Assembly: GCA_016721905.1 (NCBI GenBank) | Contig: JADKHH010000004.1 | Location: 282,129 to 346,128, forward strand | Direction of reading: 5' to 3' | Source of the DNA: Candidatus Opimibacter skivensis | Lineage (GTDB): Bacteria > Bacteroidota > Bacteroidia > Chitinophagales > Saprospiraceae | DNA length: 64,000 nucleotides | Shown here: piece by piece, positions 36,829-46,365 of the stretch | Numbering within the stretch: position 1 is the first letter of the stretch | How the letters are laid out: every line of letters starts with the position of its first letter | The notes under the pieces: generated by a model | What the model was told of the DNA's origin: nothing | The model's database searches: none | Seen by the model: the letters and a program-made list of their open reading frames with translations, nothing else | Position numbers and translations under genes: made by a program

Positions 36829-36853
36829 TTGTAAAGTCCTTAGGGACTTTGCA
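36829..36853 (+). terminator. Stem-loop before the second pump gene
   Basis: TTGTAAAGTCC and GGACTTTGCAA pair around TTAG. There is no T-run after it, so attenuation or RNA processing between the two pump units is as likely as termination. Confidence 0.4.
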
Positions 36854-36912
36854 AACATTTTGCTGTGCACCTGGCCGTAACGGTCATTTTATACTCAATT
36901 AAATCAAATTAC

Positions 36913-39900
36913 ATGTTAGATAAGATTATTCATTTTAGCATACGGAATAAGTTCATTATTGGCTTATTTACCTTGGGCCTGGTGTTATGGGGCATTTATT
37001 CTGCCACCAGGTTACCAATTGATGCATTGCCTGATATCACAAATAATCAGGTGCAGATCATCACACTCTCTCCCACGCTGGCAACCCAGGAAGTTGAACA
37101 ACTTATCACGTTTCCAATTGAACAGGCCGTTAAGTCTGTTCCAAAAGTAATTGAGCTTCGCAGTGTTTCCAAATTTGGGTTAAGTGTTGTAACTGCCGTG
37201 TTTGAAGAAGATGCTGATTTATATTGGGCCCGAACTCAGATTTCTGAGCGAATAAAAGAAGCCGAAGAAAATATCGGTCCGGGACTTGGATCTCCTGAAA
37301 TGGCTCCAATCAGTACAGGACTTGGTGAAATATATCAATATGTCGTTTTTCCAAAAGAAGGATACGAAGATAAATTTTCCCCAACAGAACTCCGCACTAT
37401 TCAGGATTGGATGGTCAAGCCTCAACTCATAGGTATCCCGGGGGTAGCGGAGGTCAATACACTTGGTGGGTTGCTAAAAGAATATGAGATATCGGTCCAG
37501 CCCGATAAACTCAAGAGCATGAACACCAATATCATTGAGATATATGATGCCCTTGAAAGGAATAATGAAAATACCGGCGGTGCCTATATAGATAAAAAGC
37601 CGAATGCATATTTTATCAGGGGTATAGGCATGATCACATCCATGGACGATGTTCAGAAAATTGTGATTAAAAATGTAAATGGTATACCAATTTTGATCCG
37701 GGATGTTGCTGAGGTTAGGATCGGATCAGCCATTCGTTATGGTGCCACGACAAAGGATGGAAAAGGAGAGGCCGTTTCAGGTACGGTAATGATGCTGAAA
37801 GGATCGAATAGTGCTGATGTTGTAAAACGTGTGAAAGAAAAAGTGGAGTTGATTAAAAAAACGCTTCCTGAGGGCGTAGACATAGAACCTTTTCTGGATC
37901 GCACAAAGCTGGTAAACAACGCCATTAGCACAGTAGAAACGAATTTGCTGGAAGGGGCGCTCATCGTCATTTTTGTTTTGGTATTGTTGATTGGCAATTT
38001 CAGGGCGGGGCTGATTGTGGCTTCGGTGATTCCATTATCCCTTTTGTTCGCAGTGAGTTTGATGAATTTATTCGGTGTGAGTGGAAACCTCATGAGTCTT
38101 GGAGCGATAGATTTTGGATTGATCGTTGATGGAGCCGTCATCATCGTAGAGGCGATTGTGCATCGGTTGCAACACACGAATGAAGGGAAATTAAGTTTAA
38201 CTAAAATGGATGGAGTCGTGGGCAAGGAGGCTTCAAAACTCATGAATTCAGCGGCCTTTGGACAAATAATTATTCTGATTGTGTATTTGCCGATTCTGTC
38301 GCTTGTCGGCATTGAAGGGAAAATGTTTAAACCGATGGCACAAACCGTTTCCTTTGCCATACTGGGTGCTTTTCTCTTATCCTTGACGTATGTGCCTATG
38401 ATGTCTGCTTTGTTTTTGAGTAAGCATACGGGACCAACCAATAATATTGCAGACCGGATTATCAGGTTTTTTTACCGGGGATATCAACCTGTACTGGAAG
38501 GCGCGCTGAAAATGAAAACCCTTGTGCTGGGTATTGCAATCGGACTTTTCATTTGTGCGGTTTTGGTGTTTAAAACCCTTGGTGGAGAATTTATACCAAC
38601 CCTGGAAGAAGGAGATATTGCTACCCATGTGATCAGTCCTCCGGGCAGTTCGCTGATGCAATCAGTTGAAGCCACTACAAAGGCTGAAAAGATCCTGATG
38701 GATAGATTTCCTGAGGTTATTGAGGCTGTTTCTAAAATTGGAAGTGCGGAGATTCCTACTGATCCCATGCCGATGGAAGTAGCAGATATGATGGTGATTT
38801 TAAAGGATAAGGATGAATGGACGTCAGCTGAAACAACGGCAGAATTGATGGAGAAAATGGAAGATGCCTTAAATACCTTACCAGGTGTAACCTATGAATT
38901 TACACAACCTGTTCAGATGCGTTTTAACGAATTGATGACTGGGGTAAGAAGTGACGTTGCTGTAAAAATATTTGGAGAAGACCTGGAATTGCTTGTGGGA
39001 TTGGGAGATCAGATTGTCCCTATCCTACAATCGGTAAAAGGGGTAGAAGACGCAAGGGCTGAACAGGTTTCAGGCTTGCCACAGATTACAGTAAGATACA
39101 ATAAAGACAAATTGGCTTTGTACGGTTTGAATGTTGGTGATTTAAATCAGGTCGTCAGAGCAAGTTTTGCGGGTGAAAAGGCAGGAGTGGTATACGAAGG
39201 AGAGAAACGTTTTGATCTCGTCATTCGGCTGGCAAAAGACGAACGTCAGGATATAGCCGATTTACAATCCTTATTTATTCCTTTGCCATCAGGCAATCAA
39301 GTGCCATTAGAACAAGTAGCCGACATAGCCTATGAGCGTGGAATAGCTCAGGTGAGCCGTGAAGAAGGAAAACGAAGAATTGTCGTTGGTTTCAATGTAA
39401 GAGGCAGAGACGTGAAAACGGTAGTCAATGAAATTACGGAGAAGCTTGATGCCCAGTTGAAACTGCCCAGCGGTTATTACACGACCTATGGTGGTCAATT
39501 TCAAAACCTGGTCGAGGCCAATAAGCGGTTATCCATTGCTGTTCCGGCTTCGCTGGCCTTGATATTAGTATTGCTGTTTTTTGCTTTTGGTAGCATAAAA
39601 CAGGCATTGCTCATTTTCACAGCGATTCCTTTATCGGCTATCGGGGGAGTATTTGCCTTGTGGATTCGGGACATGCCATTTAGTATATCAGCAGGAGTAG
39701 GTTTTATCGCCCTGTTTGGCGTTGCCGTACTCAACGGTATAGTGCTCATTGGATATTTCAATCAACTTAAACGAGAAGGTATGTCAGACGTCTTGGAAAG
39801 AATCAGAAAAGGTACAAAAGTTCGGTTGCGGCCTGTGATCATGACAGCGGCAGTGGCTTCATTAGGCTTCCTTCCTATGGCTTTAAGCATGGGTGCCGGA

Positions 39901-41265
39901 GCTGAAGTTCAAAAGCCGTTGGCCACGGTGGTAATTGGAGGGTTGATCTCTGCCACCCTACTTACCCTCATCGTATTGCCTATTCTTTATTTGTTTTTTG
40001 AAACAGGTCTGAAAAAGATAAAAGTAGTCAGTGGAATACCCATTGCTCTTCTCCTCGTATTGGGTAGCCAAAATGTCAAAGCACAGAATGAGGCTCCCAT
40101 GTCATTGCAGAATCTTCTGGAACTCGCGTATAAAAACAATCAATTGTTAAATGTCAAAGCGCTCGATATACAAGCCTGGCAGGTGAGAAAAGGTGCATAT
40201 TCTATTGTGCCGAAGACAAATGTAAATGCCACCCTGGGGCAGGTAAATAGCGCACGATATGACAATCATTTTTCAATATCCCAGGAAATTCCGAATCCGA
40301 CGCTGACAAAAGCAAGAAAGATGTTAGGGGAATCATATCTCAAAGGCAGTGAGCAACTATACAATATCAGCAAACAGGAACTTACCTACACCATCCGACA
40401 GAGTTGGTATCAGCTCTTATATCTCCATGAGATTGCGAGGATATATCAAAGAGAGGATAGTTTATTATTGCAATTTGCTTATTTAGCTAATGTTCGTTTT
40501 AATTCAGGAGAAACCAACCTGCTGGAGAAAACAACAGCAGAAACTAAACAGCAACAGATCAGACAAAATCTGCAGATGACACTCAATCAGATTGCTGTTG
40601 AAAAAAGTAAACTGCAATATTGGGTTAATAGTCCGGTTGAGATCGATATGGAGGATTCGGACCTTACTGTTATTCCATTGGATATCCTAATTGATACAAG
40701 TTTACTGGAACAGAGCCCCTTGTTACAATATGCCAGGCAGCAAATTGTTCAAATGGAAGCACAACGAAAGGTGGTCAAGGCAGAATCAGGTGCTGATTTT
40801 AACGTTGGTTATTTTATACAATCATTTGCCGGGCCGCAAGAAGTCAATGGCCAGCTTGAAACATTCGATGCTGTGCCAAGATTTCAAGGCGCGGTTGTGG
40901 GGATGAGCGTTCCGCTCCTTGGGCTCAAGAGTTACAAAGCAAATGTCGCCAAAGCAGAGATGGAGATTCTGGTGAAACAGAAAGAGAGTGAATGGCTCGA
41001 ATCACAACTGCAGAACCAGCTGGCGAATTACTTTCAGCAATATGCTTTTGGCAAACAGCATGTCGATTATTTCCAGTCCTCCGCATTACCCAATGCTGAA
41101 TCTATTCTGCGAAATGCTTCCAGAGGGTACCAAAGTGGTGATATTGGGTATGTAGAATATGCCCAGGCATTGCAGACTAACCTTGAAATTCAGCGTTTGA
41201 ACCTGGAGGCTATCAACACCCTGAATCAAACCATCTTATCCATTCAATTTATCATCAATCAATAA
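36913..41265 (+). CDS. Heavy-metal RND pump CzcA fused to a TolC-like outer-membrane protein
   Basis: A 1450-residue protein. Residues 1-1035 are a full HME-RND pump with the family signature DFGLIVDGAVIIVEA in TM4 and IDALPDITNNQVQ at the N terminus. Residues about 1036-1058 (VVSGIPIALLLVLGSQNVKAQ) read as a signal peptide with a signal-peptidase-like AQ end. The rest (1060-1450) is a TolC/CzcC-type channel (LENLLELAYKNNQLLNV; YLANVRFNSGETNLLEKTTA). CzcA-CzcC fusions are known in Bacteroidota; cleavage after export would give two mature proteins. The ATG 36913 (MLDKIIHFSIRNKFIIGL) matches other pumps; an open frame upstream to 36865 has no family character. Confidence 0.93.
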   Translation: MLDKIIHFSIRNKFIIGLFTLGLVLWGIYSATRLPIDALPDITNNQVQIITLSPTLATQEVEQLITFPIEQAVKSVPKVIELRSVSKFGLSVVTAVFEEDADLYWARTQISERIKEAEENIGPGLGSPEMAPISTGLGEIYQYVVFPKEGYEDKFSPTELRTIQDWMVKPQLIGIPGVAEVNTLGGLLKEYEISVQPDKLKSMNTNIIEIYDALERNNENTGGAYIDKKPNAYFIRGIGMITSMDDVQKIVIKNVNGIPILIRDVAEVRIGSAIRYGATTKDGKGEAVSGTVMMLKGSNSADVVKRVKEKVELIKKTLPEGVDIEPFLDRTKLVNNAISTVETNLLEGALIVIFVLVLLIGNFRAGLIVASVIPLSLLFAVSLMNLFGVSGNLMSLGAIDFGLIVDGAVIIVEAIVHRLQHTNEGKLSLTKMDGVVGKEASKLMNSAAFGQIIILIVYLPILSLVGIEGKMFKPMAQTVSFAILGAFLLSLTYVPMMSALFLSKHTGPTNNIADRIIRFFYRGYQPVLEGALKMKTLVLGIAIGLFICAVLVFKTLGGEFIPTLEEGDIATHVISPPGSSLMQSVEATTKAEKILMDRFPEVIEAVSKIGSAEIPTDPMPMEVADMMVILKDKDEWTSAETTAELMEKMEDALNTLPGVTYEFTQPVQMRFNELMTGVRSDVAVKIFGEDLELLVGLGDQIVPILQSVKGVEDARAEQVSGLPQITVRYNKDKLALYGLNVGDLNQVVRASFAGEKAGVVYEGEKRFDLVIRLAKDERQDIADLQSLFIPLPSGNQVPLEQVADIAYERGIAQVSREEGKRRIVVGFNVRGRDVKTVVNEITEKLDAQLKLPSGYYTTYGGQFQNLVEANKRLSIAVPASLALILVLLFFAFGSIKQALLIFTAIPLSAIGGVFALWIRDMPFSISAGVGFIALFGVAVLNGIVLIGYFNQLKREGMSDVLERIRKGTKVRLRPVIMTAAVASLGFLPMALSMGAGAEVQKPLATVVIGGLISATLLTLIVLPILYLFFETGLKKIKVVSGIPIALLLVLGSQNVKAQNEAPMSLQNLLELAYKNNQLLNVKALDIQAWQVRKGAYSIVPKTNVNATLGQVNSARYDNHFSISQEIPNPTLTKARKMLGESYLKGSEQLYNISKQELTYTIRQSWYQLLYLHEIARIYQREDSLLLQFAYLANVRFNSGETNLLEKTTAETKQQQIRQNLQMTLNQIAVEKSKLQYWVNSPVEIDMEDSDLTVIPLDILIDTSLLEQSPLLQYARQQIVQMEAQRKVVKAESGADFNVGYFIQSFAGPQEVNGQLETFDAVPRFQGAVVGMSVPLLGLKSYKANVAKAEMEILVKQKESEWLESQLQNQLANYFQQYAFGKQHVDYFQSSALPNAESILRNASRGYQSGDIGYVEYAQALQTNLEIQRLNLEAINTLNQTILSIQFIINQ

Positions 41266-41278
41266 AACATCATTCGAT

Positions 41279-42631
41279 ATGAGTCGTCAAAATATAGTAT
41301 GCAGTATGTTTCTCATTTCTATTCTATTTGCAGCCGGTTGCTCCAAAAACTCGGGAGAAACTGCAGGATCAGGGCATGAAGATCATGCAGCTGAAAGTGA
41401 ATCTGAGATGCCCCATAAAAAGATGGTTTATCTCAATCAAGCCCAATATATCAATGCCGGCATTGATACCGGTTGGTTTGAAATGAAAAATCTAAGTGAA
41501 GTAATCAATGCTAATGGATATACGAAACTGCCTCCTCAGAACCAGGCCGAAGTTAGTGTACAGTTGCCGGGTACAATTGAATCCATTAAGGTTATTGAAG
41601 GTGAGCATGTCAATAAAGGACAGACCTTGGCTACCCTGCAGAGTTTAGCATATAACAATATGCGTCTGGAAAGGGAAAAACTGATACAGGACATGAATGC
41701 TGCGGAAGCAAATGCAGAGTTTCTCCGGCAGGAGTATGCGAGGCAAAAGGAACTAAGTGATGAGAATGTGGCTGCTAAAAAAGTGCTTCAAAAAGTATCT
41801 GCTGAACTAAAGTCCGAAGAATCAAAAATCAAATCACTGAATAGCCAGATAGCCATTACAGACCAGAATATCCATTTGGGTGGAAGCGCCAAGTCACCTG
41901 TCATCAATATCATATCTCCCATAAGTGGATATGTCACTGATATAGATGTGACGATTGGAGCTGCCGCTGAAGTAGGTAAACCACTATTTCATATTGTTGA
42001 CAATTCAAAGATGCATGTTGATCTCCTGGTGTATGAAAAAGACCTGATGAAGGTAAAAACGGGGCAGCATGTACGGTTTATACTGACCAATCAAAACAAT
42101 GAAGAGATAGAAGGTAAGATATTTGGAATCGGCAAGGCTTTTGAAAATGAGACTAAGGCTGTCGCTGTCCATGCCACTATCGAAAATGATAAAATGTTGA
42201 TTCCCGGGATGTATATCAATGCCTTGATTGACATTGGCGCATCCCAGGTCATGGCTCTTCCAACTGATGCCATTATTAAGGCAGAAGGCAAGGAGTTTAT
42301 ATTCGTTTTGGAGCGTGAGGGCAAGATGAGCATGGAAGATGAGCATATCCATAAGGAAGGAGAAGCACCCCATGCTGAATCCGGGCATAATCATGCAGAA
42401 GGTGAAGATGCCCATGCATCGAAAGAGGGCGACCATGGGGATGAGACTCAACATGAAGAAGAGATAGCCTTTGCCAGGATTGAAGTCAAGACCGGCCCAA
42501 CCCAACTTGGCTACGTTCAAGTCACTCCCCTGGCAGAAATACATGAGGGAGATAAAATTGTTTTAAAAGGGACGTATTATTTACAGTCGCACCTTATTAA
42601 ATCAGAAGGTGGTGGAGGTCATGCACATTGA
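41279..42631 (+). CDS. CzcB/CusB-like periplasmic adaptor lipoprotein with His-rich insert
   Basis: A 450-residue protein. Lipoprotein signal with Cys about residue 21 (LFAAGCSKNS). Lipoyl halves GTIESIKVIEGEHVNKGQTL and SPISGYVTDIDVTIGAAAEV; helical hairpin between them. Near the C terminus is a metal-binding loop (HIHKEGEAPHAESGHNHAEG followed by EDAHASKEGDHGDE) with about 12 His, inserted in the last barrel domain. It is the adaptor for the fused CzcA-TolC pump 14 bp upstream. Confidence 0.93.
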   Translation: MSRQNIVCSMFLISILFAAGCSKNSGETAGSGHEDHAAESESEMPHKKMVYLNQAQYINAGIDTGWFEMKNLSEVINANGYTKLPPQNQAEVSVQLPGTIESIKVIEGEHVNKGQTLATLQSLAYNNMRLEREKLIQDMNAAEANAEFLRQEYARQKELSDENVAAKKVLQKVSAELKSEESKIKSLNSQIAITDQNIHLGGSAKSPVINIISPISGYVTDIDVTIGAAAEVGKPLFHIVDNSKMHVDLLVYEKDLMKVKTGQHVRFILTNQNNEEIEGKIFGIGKAFENETKAVAVHATIENDKMLIPGMYINALIDIGASQVMALPTDAIIKAEGKEFIFVLEREGKMSMEDEHIHKEGEAPHAESGHNHAEGEDAHASKEGDHGDETQHEEEIAFARIEVKTGPTQLGYVQVTPLAEIHEGDKIVLKGTYYLQSHLIKSEGGGGHAH

Positions 42632-42650
42632 TAAATAATTTAATCTGGGT

Positions 42651-42705
42651 GAAGCCCTGTACTCTTGGTATGTACGACGCGGTACTCAAGGTGCAGGGTT
42701 TTTCG
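42651..42705 (+). terminator. Stem-loop with T-tail after the czcB-like gene
   Basis: GAAGCCCTGTACTCTTGG pairs imperfectly with CAAGGTGCAGGGTTTTTC; T5 follows. It fits a rho-independent terminator separating the pump unit from the ATPase gene. Confidence 0.6.
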
Positions 42706-42770
42706 CCCGCCAATCATACTATATAACTGTATACTAACATAACTCTTTTTACTACTTAAAATGAATTAAC

Positions 42771-42848
42771 ATGAAAAAAACCTATTGCTGGAAATGTGTA
42801 ATTGTGCTAACTTCTATAGCCACCCTTGCGCAGATTGCCCTTAGCTAG
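42771..42848 (+). CDS. Small Cys-containing peptide, 25 aa
   Basis: ATG 42771 to TAG 42846-42848: MKKTYCWKCVIVLTSIATLA then QIALS. A CxxC pair and a short hydrophobic run. It may be a metal-related leader peptide before the ATPase, a degraded small protein, or chance. It is shorter than any named family I can recall. Confidence 0.3.
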   Translation: MKKTYCWKCVIVLTSIATLAQIALS

Positions 42849-42918
42849 ATCTGGAGTAATATCCTTTTGTAGATGATTGAGATACTAATTTTCAAAACCT
42901 TTATTTATTGACAAATAA

Positions 42919-44965
42919 ATGATGAAACCGACTATGAAACCAACGGATCCAAATCATATACATACCTATGATGCCCAGGGCAATATGACCTGTTGCTCTC
43001 TGGAAGAGAAAATCTATCAAAAGGCAGATGCAAAGAATCTGCTCCATGAAGAGCATTCTGCGGATGATGGACACGACCACGACCACGTGGACGAAGGTAA
43101 AGGCAAATTGAAAATATATCTGCCGGTTATCGTCAGCTTGTTTATGTTGCTCCTTGGGATAGCAGTAGATAATTTATTGAAGCTAACATTCTTCACCGGA
43201 CCTATTCGGCTAGCATGGTATGTCATTGCGTATATACCTGTTGCATGGCCGGTCATGAAAGAGGGATGGTTGGCAGTTTCAAAAGGGGAATTTTTTACAG
43301 AGTTCACCTTAATGGTTTTAGCGACCATCGGTGCATTTGCGATTGGTGAGTATCCTGAAGGTGTAGCGGTCATGTTGTTTTATGCCATCGGTGAATTATT
43401 TCAAAGTGCGGCGGTCAACAGAGCGAAGAGTAGTATCAAAGCATTGCTGGATATACGCCCCTTGTCAGCTGATGTATTCAGAGACAATAAGTTTCAATCT
43501 GTAAAGCCCCAAACGGTGGAGATAGGTGAAACGATACAAATCAAAGCAGGAGAGAAAGTACCGTTAGACGGAGAGATGATGAGTGATGGTAGTAGTTTTA
43601 ATACTGCTGCACTGACGGGCGAGAGCAAACCAAATACGATCTATAAAGGACAAATGGTGCTTGCGGGCATGCTCAATCTCGACAAAGTAGTAGAACTGAA
43701 AGTAACTAAAAAATACGGTGATAGTTCGCTGGCCAGGATTCTGGATATGGTGCAAAATGCTACCGCACGAAAGGCCACAACAGAGCTTCTTATTCGCCGC
43801 CTGGCAAAAATATATACGCCAATTGTATTTTTTTAGCAGTCGCCCTTGTCATTATTCCATTCTTTGTAGTGCCGGATTATGTGTTTAGGGATTGGTTGTA
43901 TCAGGCATTGATTTTCCTGGTGATCAGTTGTCCATGCGCATTAGTGATCTCTATTCCCTGGGTTATTTTGGAGGCATAGGCGCAGCCAGTAGAAATGGAA
44001 TTTTATTCAAAGGTTCCAATTATCTGGAATTGATGACGAAAGTCAATACGATCGTCATGGATAAAACAGGGACGCTGACCGAAGGTGTTTTTAAAGTGCA
44101 GGAAGTCGTGACCAGCGGAATCGATAAAAAGGAATTTATAAAGACATTAGCTGCACTTGAAAGCAAATCGACACACCCCATTGCCAAGGCGATTGCCGAG
44201 TATCAGTCATCAGAAGCAACACCCTATCAGGTAGAGGATATCCAGGAGATATCCGGACATGGACTCATCGGAAAAGTAAATGGACAGGAAGTCCTGGCAG
44301 GAAATACAAGACTGCTGAAAAAATACAATATTGAATATGATGTGGCCATCGATCAGATTATCGAGACGATCGTCGTGGTGGCCATCAATAAAAAGTTTGC
44401 CGGCTATGTATTGATTGCCGATAGGATCAAGGAGGATGCCAGTGAGACCATTAAACAAATGCACCGCATAGGCATCAAACAGATCGTGATGCTCAGTGGC
44501 GACAAGATGGCCATTACACAAAAGGTAGCGGGAGATCTGGGGATTGATACTGCACATGGTGATTTGCTACCCGAACACAAAGTCGAGAAGGTGGAAGCCC
44601 TCAAACAGGACAAATCGAAAATTATAGCCTTCGTAGGTGATGGCATCAATGATGCTCCGGTGCTGGCATTGAGTGACGTGGGGATCGCGATGGGTGCGAT
44701 GGGCAGTGATGCGGCCATTGAGACAGCCAATGTGGTCATACAAACGGCGCACACTTCAAAGATCGTCACAGCGATCAAAATCGGCCGGGCTACCAAGCGC
44801 ATTGTGATTCAGAATATCACACTTGCCTTTGCGGTCAAAGTGGTTGTATTGATTCTGGGTGCAGGAGGATTAGCGACTATGTGGGAGGCTGTGTTTGCCG
44901 ATGTGGGGGTTGCTTTGCTGGCTATCCTTAATGCAGTTAGGATACAGCGAATGGATTTCAAGTAG
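42919..44965 (+). CDS. P1B-type heavy-metal ATPase (Zn/Cd/Co-type), two homopolymer frameshifts
   Basis: About 682 residues when repaired. The N terminus has HIHTYDAQGNMTCCSL and the His/Asp cluster EEHSADDGHDHDHVDEG in place of an HMA domain. Actuator TGES; CPC in ISCPCALVIS; phosphorylation site DKTGTLT; KSTHPIAKAI (HP); hinge GDGINDAPVLALSD. One base is missing in the T7 run 43828-43834 (would read FFLAVALVIIPFF) and one in the CCC at 43956-43958 (would read IPLGYFGG). Both are single homopolymer losses, so I take the gene to be intact. It exports metal from cytoplasm to periplasm, where the RND systems take over. Confidence 0.92.
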
Positions 44966-45449
44966 TAGGAGCGCATAGTTCGAAAACGCTCAGCAAGCAG
45001 GGGCTGTCAAGAGACAGCTTAAGCTTGTTATCAATATGGAATAACCAATAGCCAAGGAAAAGTAAGAGGTTTTATCTGAGGACAGTTCTCACTCAGTTTC
45101 AAACAAATCGCCTGTAATCAACTTGTGTTGTTTACGAAAACATGCCTCCCCGGGGTTCACATGCGGTAGGATGCGTAAAGGGTGACACAGGGGGCGGGGG
45201 CAAAAGGCAAAGAGCATACTTCGACTCACCACCAGGATATCGCAGATACATTTTAAAAAGATTAACGCTAATTTGTTCATGCAATATCGCCATGCAACAC
45301 TCACATCCTTGATACCATATATATTCTGCTAAAGGTAAGTAAGCAAATAAGTTTTCAGTTCCTCCACTTTAGTATGCTTCCATACCATTGGTAAGTTTTT
45401 TTTTAATTATCTTCAAGATATAGGTTGTCTAAACAACAAGCAAATTAAA
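44966..45449. other. Intergenic after the metal locus
   Basis: No gene supported. A perfect stem GCTGTC-AAGA-GACAGC at 45003-45018 lies 38 bp after the ATPase stop, with no clear T-run. The middle contains GC-rich, C/G-run sequence (45152-45205). The region before 45450 is AT-rich, with T10 at 45397-45406, and may contain the promoter of the next gene. Confidence 0.5.
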
Positions 45450-46331
45450 ATGGGTTTTAGTATGAATACATTATACCACGTCATCGTTATTCTTTTGTTG
45501 AGTGTGATGGCTATCCCGGATGCAAGCAGTCAAAATGAAATCGGGTTTTTGGATTCTACGTTTGTATGGACAGAAAATCATCAATATCAGAATGGGAGCG
45601 AAAGTTTCAAATATACAATCGATGCTATCCCGACTACTTTTTCAAACAGAACCTATTATGAAGTACTTCAAACTACTGATGAACTATCCGAAGATTGGGG
45701 AGGTACCGGTGATTTTATTCGCCAAGAAAATAAGATCATTTACCTCTACCAAAATCCCGTTGATGCGGAATTGTATAATTTCAATTTATTGGTGGGCGAT
45801 ACAGTCAAATCCGATATCACAATGGTCGTTGACAGTATTGATACGTATACCCTTTTGACAGGAGAGCAAAGAAATCGATGGAACCTTCGTTGTATTTATG
45901 ACGATCCTGAAACCGCCATTTTTACAGAATGGGTTGAAGGAATAGGTGATATAAATGGACTATTTGCTGAGAATAGTCAAACAAACTGTAGCGCAGACGC
46001 AGACGGATCAGTTATCATGTGTATGTTCAGGAATGATACACTCCTCTATGACCATCCGGATATAAATGGTTGCTGGTTTTTGCCGGTCGCTACAACAGAG
46101 ATAAAGAATGAATTGGTATTCTTAGCCCCCAACCCGGCCGATGAATCGATTAGAATCGAAGGTTTAGATACGGATGTTTTATCCGTCCAGGTATTTAGTG
46201 CTCTTGGAAATTTACTTTACCAGGGAAATGAAAATCGGATTGATTTAGGGGACTTTCCACCTGGATACTATTATGCAGCCATTCTATTGAATGAGCATCA
46301 ATACATGATAAAGGGATTTCTCAAGCAATGA
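45450..46331 (+). CDS. Secreted T9SS type A sorting-domain protein
   Basis: Up to 293 residues, start at 45450 or at ATG 45462 (MNTLYHVIVILLLSVMAIPD, signal peptide ending ASSQ). The middle domain is not recognised (strand-rich, with WGGTGDFIRQENKIIYLYQN). The C-terminal ~75 residues are a type A sorting tail: LVFLAPNPADESIRIE, then VQVFSALGNLLYQG, DLGDFPPGYYYAAILL and a basic-aromatic end KGFLKQ. It is exported by the type IX system and anchored or released at the surface. Function unknown. Confidence 0.82.
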   Translation: MGFSMNTLYHVIVILLLSVMAIPDASSQNEIGFLDSTFVWTENHQYQNGSESFKYTIDAIPTTFSNRTYYEVLQTTDELSEDWGGTGDFIRQENKIIYLYQNPVDAELYNFNLLVGDTVKSDITMVVDSIDTYTLLTGEQRNRWNLRCIYDDPETAIFTEWVEGIGDINGLFAENSQTNCSADADGSVIMCMFRNDTLLYDHPDINGCWFLPVATTEIKNELVFLAPNPADESIRIEGLDTDVLSVQVFSALGNLLYQGNENRIDLGDFPPGYYYAAILLNEHQYMIKGFLKQ

Positions 46332-46365
46332 CAAATTGGACATTTGATAAGATCTAAAACCCTGA

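Noticed and set aside
42771..42848. The 25-aa frame as a firm regulatory leader
   Set aside because: The CxxC and position are suggestive, but there is no paired attenuator structure directly after it; kept only as a low-confidence gene.
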